64,000 nucleotides of DNA from Deltaproteobacteria bacterium (GCA_022710585.1 JAKLGV010000009.1:1-64000); one strand, 5' to 3'. Shown: positions 8,786 to 18,133, counted from the stretch's first letter. Made by a program: numbers and translations. The notes: generated by a model from the letters alone, not told the origin.

Positions 8786-9820
8786 ATGGAATGCAAACTT
8801 TCCATCACGGAAGAATTGGCGCCGATTTCACTGGATAAAATTGCCTCGTTCATCCTGTCTCTTCAGAAGGAAAATGGCGAAATTCCCTGGTCGGCCGGCG
8901 GAAAGACGGATCCGTGGGATCATGTGGAAAGCGCGATGGGACTGAGCATCGGCGGCTGCTGGACAGAAGCCCGGAGAGCTTATGACTGGCTGGCGCAAAC
9001 GCAGCTTCCGGATGGAAGCTGGTGGTCGGAAATTCAGGACGGCAAGATTATTAATTCCAGCAAAGAGTCAAATTTTTCCGCCTATATCGCCGTGGGTGTT
9101 TTTCACCATTACCTGATTACGCGAGACATAATGTTTTTAAAAACCATGTGGCCGACTATATCGCAGGGCGTTCAGTTTGCCGTTAATTTGCAGGCGCCGG
9201 ACGGCGAGATTTACTGGGCCAGAAACAAGCATGACGCCATTGATAAAATGGCGCTCCTTACCGGTTCCAGCTCGATTTATATGAGCATGAAATGTGGTCT
9301 GGCGATTGCCGATATCCTGGGGAAAAAACGTCCGAAATGGCATAAAGCCAAGGACGCCCTCGGCGCGGCGATCAGAAACAGGCCGGATCTGTTCAATATG
9401 ATCAAATCGCGCTATTCGATGGACTGGTATTATCCGGTTTTATGCGGAGCCGTCTCCGGCGCAGAGGCTAAAAAAAGGATTGCTCATTCGTGGGAGAAGT
9501 TCGTTGTTCCCGATTGGGGAGTGCGCTGCGTCAGCGATCGCCCATGGGTGACCATGGCGGAAACAGCGGAGTTTATTTTAACGCTGGCGGCGATTGATGA
9601 TGTGCCGCGGGCGAAAGCCATCTTCAGCTGGCTCAACGATAAAAGATTTTCCGACGGCTCTTTCTGGATGGGAGTGACGTTTCCGGACGGCGTCATCTGG
9701 CCGGAGGAAAAGACGGGCTGGACGGCGGCGGCGGCGATGATGGCTTTCGATGCCCTTAACGACATCACGCCGGCGGCGAAATTGTTTCATCATAAATTCT
9801 GGGCGTCGTTGAGTGAATGA
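8786..9820 (+). CDS. Alpha/alpha-toroid protein (prenyltransferase/six-hairpin-like)
   Basis: About 344 residues with repeated helical-hairpin motifs of the terpenoid-cyclase/prenyltransferase or six-hairpin glycosidase fold: QKENGEIPWSAGG, QLPDGSWWSE, QAPDGEIYWAR, RFSDGSFWMGVTFPDG. It has no signal peptide and no DxDD motif of squalene-hopene cyclases, so it should not be called a cyclase. The motifs suggest either a glycan-processing toroid or a prenyl-binding protein. AAAGG at 8772-8776 is nine bases before the ATG at 8786; a TTG at 8777 overlaps the upstream stop. Its function is unknown. Confidence 0.75.
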   Translation: MECKLSITEELAPISLDKIASFILSLQKENGEIPWSAGGKTDPWDHVESAMGLSIGGCWTEARRAYDWLAQTQLPDGSWWSEIQDGKIINSSKESNFSAYIAVGVFHHYLITRDIMFLKTMWPTISQGVQFAVNLQAPDGEIYWARNKHDAIDKMALLTGSSSIYMSMKCGLAIADILGKKRPKWHKAKDALGAAIRNRPDLFNMIKSRYSMDWYYPVLCGAVSGAEAKKRIAHSWEKFVVPDWGVRCVSDRPWVTMAETAEFILTLAAIDDVPRAKAIFSWLNDKRFSDGSFWMGVTFPDGVIWPEEKTGWTAAAAMMAFDALNDITPAAKLFHHKFWASLSE

Positions 9821-9916
9821 AAATCTTCTGTTAACAGACCGTTCCTCATTTTGTTCTCCATTAATTATTAACGGAAAATTATCTGCGCAGTCATCCTAAT
9901 TTATTAAGGCAGGAAA

Positions 9917-10639
9917 TTGAGAAAAGATCATCGTCCATATTACGTGAAGCGTTGGTATAACCAATACCAGAAATGGTACGCGCGGTATTTTCTCGCCCCG
10001 CAATTTGAATATTTCGGCCGGGGGCTAACCTTTATGAAACCCTGGCACGTTGAGGTTTTCGGCGGCCCTGTCTATCTCGGAGATTACACAACCGTGATTG
10101 CCACGTCGGACCGGAATGTCCGGTTTACCATCTGGCCGGTCTGGATGGGGCAGGGTAGAATCGAAATCGGCAATTACTGTCTGATCTGTCCGGGCACACG
10201 AATCATGTCCGCCACCTCTGTCACGATGGGGGAAGGCTGCATGACCGCGCAAAGCGTCAGCATTTCTGATTCGGATTGGCACGATATCTATGATCGCAGC
10301 AAGCCTGTCGGCAGTACCCAGGCAGTGACTATCGGCAACAATGTCTGGATCGGCGACAGCGCCATCGTCTGCAAGGGCGTGACTATCGGTGATAACGCCG
10401 TGATCGGCGCCGGTTCCATTGTCGTGAAGGACATTCCCGCCAACGCGATCGCGGCCGGCAATCCGGCTTCTGTCATCAAATATCTGGATCCGGACAGACC
10501 CATGAGAACCAGGAAAGACTGGCTTTCCGATCCGGCCAAACTGGCCAGAGATTTTGAAATCATTGATCGTGACCTGATGAAGAACAATACAATGATTGGA
10601 TGGTTCAGGTCATTGCTCTTTCCCCGAAAAGGAGATTAA
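9917..10639 (+). CDS. Hexapeptide-repeat (left-handed beta-helix) acyltransferase
   Basis: A 240-residue acyltransferase with repeated hexapeptides, for example [30 protein letters not shown] and [16 protein letters not shown] (about residues 78-190), as in CatB/LacA acetyltransferases. The catalytic His candidate is in [13 protein letters not shown] start with AAGGC six bases upstream. It likely O- or N-acetylates a sugar in the product of this operon; the acceptor is not known. 96 bases separate it from the toroid gene and hold no clear signal. Confidence 0.85.
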   Translation: MRKDHRPYYVKRWYNQYQKWYARYFLAPQFEYFGRGLTFMKPWHVEVFGGPVYLGDYTTVIATSDRNVRFTIWPVWMGQGRIEIGNYCLICPGTRIMSATSVTMGEGCMTAQSVSISDSDWHDIYDRSKPVGSTQAVTIGNNVWIGDSAIVCKGVTIGDNAVIGAGSIVVKDIPANAIAAGNPASVIKYLDPDRPMRTRKDWLSDPAKLARDFEIIDRDLMKNNTMIGWFRSLLFPRKGD

Positions 10640-10640
10640 A

Positions 10641-12215
10641 ATGCGTATCGCTGTTATCGCACCGCCTTATCCGCTGGAAGAAATGCCGTCCCCACCGCTG
10701 GGGGTGACTTATGTCGCGGCAGCGTTTGCCGCCGCCGGCGCGGAAGTGAAAATATTCGATTATATTGTTTCCGCCTACTCCCGGGAGAAAATAGAACAAG
10801 AACTGGCGGCTTTTCAGCCCGATGCCGTCGGGACGACATCCGTGACGATGAATTTCTATGGAGCTCAGCAAATTCTTCGCGATGTCAAAAATATCAATCC
10901 GGACATCATCACGATGATGGGCGGTCCGCATGTTTCTTTTACGGCAGCGGACACGCTGAGACAGTACCCGGAAATCGATTTGATTGTGATTGGAGAAGGA
11001 GAGGATACGATTGCCGAACTGACGCCCCTCCTGAAACAGCCGGATAAATGGCATGACATTCGCGGCATCGCTTTTCGCAGAGACGGTGAAATCGTCATCA
11101 CCGGCAAGAGAGATTTTATCGTCGATATCGATCGCATTCCATTACCGGCTCGCCATTTGCTGCCGATTTCCCGCTACCGCGCCTTGGGGTTTCCCGTGAG
11201 CATGATCACGGGCCGGGGCTGTCCCTATTCCTGCATCTTTTGTCTGGGGCGCAAAATGGTCGGCTCCAAAGTACGCAAGAGAAATCCCAAACTTGTCGTG
11301 GACGAAATCGAACAAATTCTCGACTACGGTTTTGACCGCATTAACATTGCCGACGATCTGTTCACCACCGATAAAGAGCGTGTAAAAGAAATCTGCACGG
11401 GCATCAAAGAACGTTCCCTGAAGTTTCCGTGGAGCGCTTTTGCCCGTGTGGACACGGTCAGCCGGGAGGTCTTTGATCTGATGGCTGACGCCGGCTGCGA
11501 CAGTGTCAGCTTTGGCGTGGAAACCGGCAATGCCGAAATGCTTAAGAGAATCAAAAAGGGAATTAAACTGGAACAGGTTCATGCCGCGGTCAAAATGTGC
11601 CAGGAGGCCGGATTGATCGCTCATGCTTCTTTCATCATCGGTTTGCCGGGAGAGACAATAGAAACCTTGCGGGAAACGGACCAATTCGCGAAAAGCATGC
11701 AGGCGCTTTACGGTTATCATTTTCTGGCGCCCTTTCCCGGGACAACAGTTCGGGAAAAGATTCAGGATTACGATCTGGAAATTTTAACTGACAACTGGAA
11801 TCTCTATGATGCCAATGATGCCATCGTGAAAACGTCTTCTTTGCTTCCGCAGGAGATGAAAGCATTCGGCGCAGATTATGATAAAGAAATGGAAGCGGAC
11901 TGGAACAAAATACTGCAAAGATATGATCAGGGGACGGGTTCTGTTGAAGATATCATGCAGGTGGAAGGCGACAAGCGGATGAGATTAACCTATCAGCTTT
12001 TAAAAAAAGATATCATCGAAAAGCACGGGTTAATCGAGCCGGATATTTTTAAGGGTTCTCAGGAAAACGCTCAGGAAGAGCTTTGTCGCAGGGTCATCGG
12101 GTGTACAAGCGCCGATACCGGTGTGGTGAAACAGACCATTCGTGATTTTGCGGGACGCGGCTATTTTAGGACCGATATTTCCGATAAGGGCTGTCAGTGG
12201 TCCTGGTCAGTTTGA
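10641..12215 (+). CDS. B12-binding-domain radical SAM protein
   Basis: About 524 residues. The N-terminus (1-140) has the Rossmann-like fold of cobalamin-binding domains (MRIAVIAPPYPLEE, GGPHVSF, GEGEDTI). The radical SAM core has the [4Fe-4S] motif GCPYSCIFC with Cys near 194, 198 and 201, then a TIM-barrel segment with FGVETGN. A canonical DxHxxG cobalamin-ligand motif is not seen, so B12 may bind base-off or not at all. The family includes BchE- and HpnJ-like enzymes acting on lipids or methylating unactivated carbons. GGAG precedes the ATG. Last gene of the operon; its stop touches a palindromic element. Confidence 0.88.
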   Translation: MRIAVIAPPYPLEEMPSPPLGVTYVAAAFAAAGAEVKIFDYIVSAYSREKIEQELAAFQPDAVGTTSVTMNFYGAQQILRDVKNINPDIITMMGGPHVSFTAADTLRQYPEIDLIVIGEGEDTIAELTPLLKQPDKWHDIRGIAFRRDGEIVITGKRDFIVDIDRIPLPARHLLPISRYRALGFPVSMITGRGCPYSCIFCLGRKMVGSKVRKRNPKLVVDEIEQILDYGFDRINIADDLFTTDKERVKEICTGIKERSLKFPWSAFARVDTVSREVFDLMADAGCDSVSFGVETGNAEMLKRIKKGIKLEQVHAAVKMCQEAGLIAHASFIIGLPGETIETLRETDQFAKSMQALYGYHFLAPFPGTTVREKIQDYDLEILTDNWNLYDANDAIVKTSSLLPQEMKAFGADYDKEMEADWNKILQRYDQGTGSVEDIMQVEGDKRMRLTYQLLKKDIIEKHGLIEPDIFKGSQENAQEELCRRVIGCTSADTGVVKQTIRDFAGRGYFRTDISDKGCQWSWSV

Positions 12216-12339
12216 TACAAATTTTAAATCAAAGCGCTATCTTTGTTGGCGTCGTTGTCAGCATCCTCAAAGTATGTATAATACGCCTCGTTACCTCCTC
12301 CTAGCCGCCTCTATATCATCTTTGATTTAGAATTTGTAT
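12215..12339. repeat. 125-bp palindrome-ended element (MITE-like)
   Basis: A 20-base arm at 12215-12234 is the reverse complement of 12320-12339 with a single mismatch. The 85-base interior has no gene-like content. The element fills the space between two convergent genes and its left edge is the last base of the radical SAM stop codon. Size and structure fit a miniature inverted-repeat element or a bidirectional terminator-like hairpin. I have an unverified impression of similar sequences in other Desulfobacterota genomes. No second copy was seen in this window. Confidence 0.65.
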
Positions 12340-12348
12340 TGGATAAGA

Positions 12349-12963
12349 TTACTTGCGAATCAAAATGCCCAGAGATTCACACATCGGCTTTTCTTCATAG
12401 AGTCCGGAAAAGAGTGCCTTCTGATAAACCCGATAAGGCGCCTGTCCGCCTTTCGCCGGATCGGAGAATATATCATGAAATAGCAGATAGCCTCCCTTGA
12501 TGAGTTTTCCACCCCAGATATCATAATCGCTTAACACCGCTTCATACGCGTGGCTGCCGTCAATAAAAATCAGGCTGAGAGGTGTTTCCCATACCCGGCC
12601 GATGGTTGACGAACGGCCGATCAGAGGAATCACCGTATCTTCCAGATCAAAATCAAAAAGTGTTTTGCGGAAGTGTCGGAGCGTATCTATCCTACCGGTT
12701 TCCGGATTCAGCAGATCCGGATCAAAATATTCCTCGCCCGGCTGCTGTTCTTCCGATCCGGTGTGATGATCAATAGAGAAAAGAAGGGTGGAATTGTTTT
12801 TGCAGGCCATACCCAGATAAACAGCGGACTTGCCGCAGTAGCTGCCGATTTCCAGGCAGGGGCCTTTGCGTCCCGCGAGCAAGGCCAGTTCATAAAGGCA
12901 GTGGGCTTCACGTTCATCCAGGAAGCCCTTTACCTGATCAATTTTTGCTTTGTTGATTTCCAT
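12349..12963 (-). CDS. Class I SAM-dependent methyltransferase (Methyltransf_24-like)
   Basis: A 204-residue methyltransferase. Motif I is CLEIGSYCGKSAVYL (about residues 35-49), the acidic ribose-contact segment is FSIDHHTGS, and LIFIDGSHAYEAVLSDYDIW plus GGYLLFHDIF follow, as in enzymes acting on glycans or O-linked substrates. It faces the radical SAM operon across the palindromic element. It may modify the same product, but no direct link is shown. Confidence 0.85.
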   Translation of the reverse strand: MEINKAKIDQVKGFLDEREAHCLYELALLAGRKGPCLEIGSYCGKSAVYLGMACKNNSTLLFSIDHHTGSEEQQPGEEYFDPDLLNPETGRIDTLRHFRKTLFDFDLEDTVIPLIGRSSTIGRVWETPLSLIFIDGSHAYEAVLSDYDIWGGKLIKGGYLLFHDIFSDPAKGGQAPYRVYQKALFSGLYEEKPMCESLGILIRK

Positions 12964-12995
12964 GGTCGAGTCCGTCCGTTTCTGGTTTGCGCACT

Positions 12996-13033
12996 AATAA
13001 AAATGGCAATTGTCTTATTGAACAATTGCCATT
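12996..13033 (-). terminator. Rho-independent terminator of the TPR gene
   Basis: The 12-base arms AATGGCAATTGT (13002-13013) and ACAATTGCCATT (13022-13033) pair perfectly with an eight-base loop. On the minus strand the hairpin is followed by a run of T (A-run at 12999-13003 on the plus strand). It lies just beyond the stop at 13075. Confidence 0.85.
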
Positions 13034-13074
13034 ATAATACGCGCAGTCAAGATTCTTAAATGCCGTTTGTCGGA

Positions 13075-14523
13075 TTACATGATCTCTTTAAATATTTTCC
13101 ATTCGTTGCCAACTTTTTTGAACTCCAGCGTTTTCTTTCCTTTGTCCTGGAAGATAGAGGATTTGTAAGTTTGAATGAAGATCGCTTTGGCTGCGTCCCC
13201 TTCGACAGTTATTTTCAGGTTGCTGACACTGATGTTGATGTTTTTGCTCTTGTCGCGCACGTTTGTTTTGTAGGCAACCCAATCATTGAGATTCATGTTT
13301 TTGGATGTGAAACTTTCATCGTAGCAGCTCCGGTAGGTTTCCATATCTCCGGTTTGCCAGCTCTTCCACCATTTTTTAAATAAAATTCGTACATCTTTGT
13401 CAATGCTAACCTCCGTAGCAGCCTGTTCTGTTGCAGCGGGTTTGGCTTCTACAGCTGCGGCCGGTTCGGTTTTTGCTACGGGTGTCGGTGTTGTTTCTGC
13501 TGCTGCGGGTGCAATCGTGGTTGTGGGGGCGGCGGCAACCGGTGCTGCTTCAGGTACTGACGGCGCTGCGACGGCCGCGGCAGCCGCAGCCACGGCAACG
13601 GGCGCGGCTGCGATATTTAATCTATCTTCGAATATTTTGACAATTTCACCCCGGATATTTCCTGTGTCGGAGTCTCTCTTCGCGGGAAAATATTTCATGA
13701 AATTATCGTAACTTTCTTTGCTGGGATTTTGACCAATGGCCGTTTTATAATCGGCAAGGGATTTATCGTATGCATCCATACCGTAATAAGCCAGTCCCCT
13801 GTTGTAAATCGATGCATTATCATCAGGATTTTTCTCGATGGCGCTGTTGTAGTCGGCGATAGCCTGCTGCAGGTTGCCCTGATTCTGGTATATGATTCCC
13901 CGGTTGGCGTAGAATCCGGCAAATTTGGGATTCAGCTCTATTGCTTTGTTGTAGTCGGCTATGGCTGCCTGGGCGTTTCCCTGGGTCTGATAAACATTTC
14001 CCCGGTTGGAATAAGCGCCGGCAAAATCGGGATTGATTTCGATGGCCTTGTTGTAATCATCGAGGGCCTGCCGGAGATTGCCCTGGGCCTGGTAAACATT
14101 GCCTCTGTTGCAATAGGCTGCCGCGTACTGAGGGTTCGTCGCGATCGCTTTGGTATAACCGGCAATCGCCTCATCCATTTTGCCATGTTTCTCATAGGCA
14201 TTGCCCATATTGTAATAAGCTTCCGTGTACTGAGGATTAATTTCGACGGCTTTGCTGTAGTCGGCAATGGCTTCAGCGAGTTTGCCCTGCTTGCTGTAGG
14301 CGTTGGCGCGGTTGTAATAAGCTTTGACATGTTTTGAATACACCCCGATCGCTTTGCCGTAATCGGCAATCGCCTGATCGAGGTTGCCCTGCTCCCGGTA
14401 CTGGTTGCCGCGGTTGTAATAATCTTCCGCTGTGCCGGCCGGTATATCGGGCACCATTTCAGCGAATACAGATGGAATGAAAAATAGGAAAATCAGCGAT
14501 AAGGTAATTAATAATTTTTTCAT
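13075..14523 (-). CDS. Exported TPR-repeat protein with Cds6-like C-terminal domain
   Basis: 482 residues. Signal peptide 1-21 ends in SVFA. Seven 34-residue TPR units follow (about 27-275), each of the form YxNRGNxYxxQGNxxxAIADYxKAI. An Ala/Pro/Thr-rich linker (about 300-370) leads to an NTF2/SnoaL-like tail (370-482: LFKKWWKSWQTGDMETYRSCY and so on). A similar tail ends the neighbouring L,D-transpeptidase, so both may act on the cell wall in the periplasm. AAGGAAGG precedes the start. The linker's low complexity creates long spurious frames on the other strand. Confidence 0.88.
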   Translation of the reverse strand: MKKLLITLSLIFLFFIPSVFAEMVPDIPAGTAEDYYNRGNQYREQGNLDQAIADYGKAIGVYSKHVKAYYNRANAYSKQGKLAEAIADYSKAVEINPQYTEAYYNMGNAYEKHGKMDEAIAGYTKAIATNPQYAAAYCNRGNVYQAQGNLRQALDDYNKAIEINPDFAGAYSNRGNVYQTQGNAQAAIADYNKAIELNPKFAGFYANRGIIYQNQGNLQQAIADYNSAIEKNPDDNASIYNRGLAYYGMDAYDKSLADYKTAIGQNPSKESYDNFMKYFPAKRDSDTGNIRGEIVKIFEDRLNIAAAPVAVAAAAAAVAAPSVPEAAPVAAAPTTTIAPAAAETTPTPVAKTEPAAAVEAKPAATEQAATEVSIDKDVRILFKKWWKSWQTGDMETYRSCYDESFTSKNMNLNDWVAYKTNVRDKSKNINISVSNLKITVEGDAAKAIFIQTYKSSIFQDKGKKTLEFKKVGNEWKIFKEIM

Positions 14524-14683
14524 AATTATTGCCTTCCTTTAATTTGGATTTATTGTTCTGGAAAGTTTGCAGAATAAAACAAATATTATAAATATTGTCA
14601 AGTTAATTGTTGTTCCGGCCTTTCATGAACAGCCCGGCGGTCAGTGATTTGTATGTCATGAAATCTCAGAGTATTCCAATTGG

Positions 14684-16021
14684 TTAAGGTTCCATGATCT
14701 CTCGATATATTTTCCATTCATGACCTGTTTTCTTCAGGTTCAGAGTCTTCTTTCCTTTGCTTTTCAGAACGGACGAACTGTAATGCTGAATAAATGTGGC
14801 GGTTGCGTTTTCTCCGTTGGCGGATATCTTCAAATCATCAATACTGATTTTGATTTTTTTACTTTTCTGGCGCACGTTTGATTTATGAGCTATCCATGCG
14901 TCCAGATCCATTTCCCTTGATTTAAAATCATGGGTGTAACAATTGCGGTATGCTGTCACATTGCCTGATTCCCAACTGGTCGCCCATTTTTTTATGACGC
15001 TCTGAATGTCCTTATGGATGTTGACGACAGGTGTTTTGACTTCTTTTTGTTTGTGTTCCGCCAGGGCCAGAGCCTGATCGGATGATGTGACATCGTCGAC
15101 AATCAACCACCCATCCTTCACTTTTTCTAAAATTAATTTATTATAAAAACCCTGGAATGTGTTGTTGCCGGCGACGGAGAAAATCTGATCAAAAATAATA
15201 ACCGCATTATTGCCTTCCTGAAGAATGGAGATATCCCGAGGCTCCAGAACGAAATGTTTGTTGATAAAATCCAAATTCCTGATTTTCTCGTTGAGCTCTT
15301 CTCTTCTTTTGCCCTTGATTTCCGTTCCCTGTCTGTACAGAGAATCCATTTTCCGGAGATCCTTTTCAATAAAGGCCTTATTCCAGGCTGTTAATATATT
15401 TTCCAGATCTTTTTTTGCAGGTGACGCTTGATGTTGGGGTACCCAGTTGATGGATTCGGAAATGATCACTGGGGTTCTGTTCAAAAAGATGAATTCGGCA
15501 AGCCGTTTGAGATCGTTGTCTCGCAGAACGACACAGCCCTGTGATTGTTTGGGCAGCAGCGATGCGGTTGTGCCGTGAATCCAGATGTTGCTGCCGTCGC
15601 GCCCCGCTCTCTTGTCGGCAAGCGTGGGGTAATCCAGCGGGAAGGCCATTGATCCGTAAACATCAGGCGGACCGGGATTGCGAAGGATTCTGGTCGTGAA
15701 AAAGACTCCATTGGGTGTTTTCTTGTCACCGGCGATTTGCTTGGAACCGGAGTTCTGGCCGGTGGAACAGGGCGCTTCAAACACTTTGGAAAAATGATCG
15801 GACTTTTGGAAGACATAAATTTTCTGGAACTTTTTGTCGACGACCATGACGTAGCCGGAAGAAAGCGCGACGATCGAATCGGGGATGAGGGCGGTCTTGG
15901 CTGAATCTGCTGAGTGGGATGATTCGGGAGCTTCAGGAACCGAATAAGAAATCTTAATCAGAAAAAAAACAACAATCAGAGCAAGAGGAATATAATAGTA
16001 AATATTTTTTTTGATATTCAT
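14684..16021 (-). CDS. L,D-transpeptidase (YkuD) with two NTF2-like domains
   Basis: Membrane-anchored periplasmic L,D-transpeptidase that would cross-link peptidoglycan or attach proteins to it. A single hydrophobic segment (YYYIPLALIVVFFLI) follows a short basic N-terminus. The YkuD domain has the catalytic HGTT (His about 149) and SQGCVVLRDND (Cys about 163). Two SnoaL/NTF2-like domains follow; the last (KKWATSWESGNVTAYRNCY, ending KIYREIM) matches the tail of the TPR protein. The start is uncertain: TTG at 16063 and GTG at 16057 are in frame upstream, none with a good ribosome site. Confidence 0.9.
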   Translation of the reverse strand: MNIKKNIYYYIPLALIVVFFLIKISYSVPEAPESSHSADSAKTALIPDSIVALSSGYVMVVDKKFQKIYVFQKSDHFSKVFEAPCSTGQNSGSKQIAGDKKTPNGVFFTTRILRNPGPPDVYGSMAFPLDYPTLADKRAGRDGSNIWIHGTTASLLPKQSQGCVVLRDNDLKRLAEFIFLNRTPVIISESINWVPQHQASPAKKDLENILTAWNKAFIEKDLRKMDSLYRQGTEIKGKRREELNEKIRNLDFINKHFVLEPRDISILQEGNNAVIIFDQIFSVAGNNTFQGFYNKLILEKVKDGWLIVDDVTSSDQALALAEHKQKEVKTPVVNIHKDIQSVIKKWATSWESGNVTAYRNCYTHDFKSREMDLDAWIAHKSNVRQKSKKIKISIDDLKISANGENATATFIQHYSSSVLKSKGKKTLNLKKTGHEWKIYREIMEP

Positions 16022-16084
16022 AAGCCGTATAAGATCAATTTTTTTAATGGTCTTCACTAACAAAAAATCTGTGATGATTCAAGA

Positions 16085-16115
16085 TCTATCATTAAAATTT
16101 TTTTTTAATGATAGA
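16085..16115. repeat. Perfect 13-bp inverted repeat between divergent genes
   Basis: TCTATCATTAAAA (16085-16097) and TTTTAATGATAGA (16103-16115) form a perfect dyad around five T residues. It lies between the minus-strand L,D-transpeptidase and the plus-strand pilus operon, upstream of a good sigma-70 promoter. It could be an operator for either direction or an RNA hairpin on the L,D-transpeptidase side. Confidence 0.7.
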
Positions 16116-16167
16116 CGATACACGATCCATTCCTTCTCTGTAAATATGTAAATTATGAAAAAAAATG

Positions 16168-16196
16168 TTTACAAGTCGTTAAAATTAAATTATAAG
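16168..16196 (+). promoter_or_regulatory. Sigma-70 promoter of the MSHA-like operon
   Basis: TTTACA at 16168-16173 and TATAAG at 16191-16196 are exactly 17 bases apart, each one base from consensus. Transcription would begin near 16203 and read into the TTG start at 16260. Confidence 0.75.
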
Positions 16197-16259
16197 AATC
16201 GAAATCTTTTATTTTAATATTTAAAAAATAAATAACAGCAACAGACTCGGGAGATTTTC

Positions 16260-18128
16260 TTGTCCAACATAAAGAAAGACATCAATTCAACTGAAAAGCT
16301 TCTCAATGTTATTCGCGGCAAAAATGAGGAATCTTTCAACGTTCCCGGGAAACAGAGAAATGCTTTTGCGCCTGATCGGAAGCAAAATTATTTTAAATCC
16401 CGTAAAGCAAAATACACGGTCGGCGTTGACATCAACGGGGAATATGTTTGCCTGGTCAAATCAACCCGACAGTCCAACAATGAATATTTATTGGTTGATA
16501 AAAAAATCATTAAGCTTGATTCATCGACGTCCCTCGGTTCTGTCGAATTTAAGAATTTTCTAAAATCTGCTATTGTAAACTTCTGCGGCACCCTCGCCGA
16601 TTGCGACATATGGACGAAAATATCGACTGAAGATGTCAGTGTCAATTTCTTGAGAATTCCCCGCGTTCCCAAGAATCAATTGGAGAAGGTCATCTTTTGG
16701 ACGGCTAAAAAAGAGGGGCTGATTGATGAAGACAAACATATTTTTGATTTCGAGATGCAGGGAGAGGTCGTTGAGCAGGGAAACACAAAATATGCATTGA
16801 TGTTTTACACAGCTCAGAAAGCAGAAGTTCAAAACATCAAGTCGCTTTTCGCCGATATGGGCATCGCGCTTGCCGGCGTGACCATTGTTCCCTTTGCGGT
16901 GCAGAATATCTTTCGGGCGAAATTGATACCCGCCACTGAAGAGACCTTCGCCAGTTTGTTTATCGGCGACAATTATTCCCGCATTGATGTTTATAATAAA
17001 GAAAACCTGGTGATGACCCGGGGCATCAAAACCGGCAGCGGCAACAGCATGGTGGAGGCCATTATTTCGTGCGTCTCCGATAAGGCCGGCGGAAATAAAT
17101 TGGAATACAATGAAGCGAGGAAAATCCTTTCCAGCATGGATTCGGAATCGGAAAAATTGAAAGATCCCGACATCAGCAAGTGTTTTACAAAAGAAGACAT
17201 CATCAAAATGATTTTCCCCGTTTGGGAAAGACTGGCGCGCCAGGTGGATCTGACGTTAAAAACATCTTTGAGCGGGAATCAGAAAATCGAAAAATTGTAT
17301 ATTTTGTCATCGGTGAATATCGATAAATCCTTTATTGATTTCATCAGCGATCAACTAAGCACCCATACAGAATTTTTTGATCCGTTTAAACAGAACATGC
17401 TGTCGGCTTCCGCCGCTTCGCTCAGTTTGTACGACAGAATGCTGCTGTCTCCGGCCTTGGGGTTTTCTTTGTCAGACAACAGCCGAACGCCCAACGCGAT
17501 TTACACGTACCAGGAAAAAAATAAGGAAATCGTCTCCAGGAAAATTGACCGGTATGTTTTGATGGCCTTCCTGGCAGCTTTAGTGCTCGGACTCGGCACT
17601 TTATTTTATCAGGGGACAAACTTAAGTTCGTTCAAGAAAGAAGGACTGGCTCTGGAAAAAGAGTTGTCTGGTTTTCGTCCCCTCTTGTCCAAAGATAAAG
17701 TGCTCAGTGCCGTTGAGGAAGTTAAGACAAAACAAATCGGCGCCCGTCAATACGCTCAGAAGTATCTGGAAGTTGCGGCGATCGGCGAGATTTCTCAACT
17801 GACGCCGCAAAATATACGTTTAATAAAATTAAGAATGTCGGATGTCAACGCGGCAAATCCGGATGATACCAATAAGCAGGCGAAGGAAAACGCTCCACAA
17901 GCGCCAAAAGAAGGCGCCGCGCAAGCGCCGGCAGCGGAGCCTGACAACGTGATCATTGAAGGAATTATCTTGGGCGGCAGGGACACTCTGGAATCAAGCC
18001 TGACGCAGTATACGGCGAAGTTGGACGGTTCTCCCATCTTCAATAAAGTGACCGTAAAGAAAAAAGATATGGTTAAATTCAAAAAAGATGAAGTGCTTCA
18101 CTTTATCTTGGGCGCAAAAGTAGGTTAG
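16260..18128 (+). CDS. mshI: MSHA biogenesis protein MshI-like (PilM-PilN fusion type)
   Basis: 622 residues. After a polar N-terminus (1-55) comes an actin-like PilM/GspL-type ATPase fold (YTVGVDINGEYVCLVKS, then IDVYNKENLVMTRGI). One membrane segment lies near residues 431-452, followed by a periplasmic PilN-like region with an Ala/Pro/Gln-rich insert. Such proteins form the inner-membrane alignment subcomplex of type IV pili. TTG start with a GGGAGA site at about 16250. First gene of an operon in the order I-J-K-L-M-E-G known from MSHA pili. Confidence 0.85.
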   Translation: MSNIKKDINSTEKLLNVIRGKNEESFNVPGKQRNAFAPDRKQNYFKSRKAKYTVGVDINGEYVCLVKSTRQSNNEYLLVDKKIIKLDSSTSLGSVEFKNFLKSAIVNFCGTLADCDIWTKISTEDVSVNFLRIPRVPKNQLEKVIFWTAKKEGLIDEDKHIFDFEMQGEVVEQGNTKYALMFYTAQKAEVQNIKSLFADMGIALAGVTIVPFAVQNIFRAKLIPATEETFASLFIGDNYSRIDVYNKENLVMTRGIKTGSGNSMVEAIISCVSDKAGGNKLEYNEARKILSSMDSESEKLKDPDISKCFTKEDIIKMIFPVWERLARQVDLTLKTSLSGNQKIEKLYILSSVNIDKSFIDFISDQLSTHTEFFDPFKQNMLSASAASLSLYDRMLLSPALGFSLSDNSRTPNAIYTYQEKNKEIVSRKIDRYVLMAFLAALVLGLGTLFYQGTNLSSFKKEGLALEKELSGFRPLLSKDKVLSAVEEVKTKQIGARQYAQKYLEVAAIGEISQLTPQNIRLIKLRMSDVNAANPDDTNKQAKENAPQAPKEGAAQAPAAEPDNVIIEGIILGGRDTLESSLTQYTAKLDGSPIFNKVTVKKKDMVKFKKDEVLHFILGAKVG

Positions 18129-18133
18129 AGGCC

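Noticed and set aside
8786-9820. Calling the toroid protein a squalene-hopene cyclase and the radical SAM gene a hopanoid gene
   Set aside because: No DxDD cyclase motif, half the usual length, and no other hopanoid genes nearby.
13729-14337. Long plus-strand frame opposite the TPR gene
   Set aside because: It mirrors the repeated TPR coding sequence; it has no ribosome site, and the minus-strand protein has clear domains.
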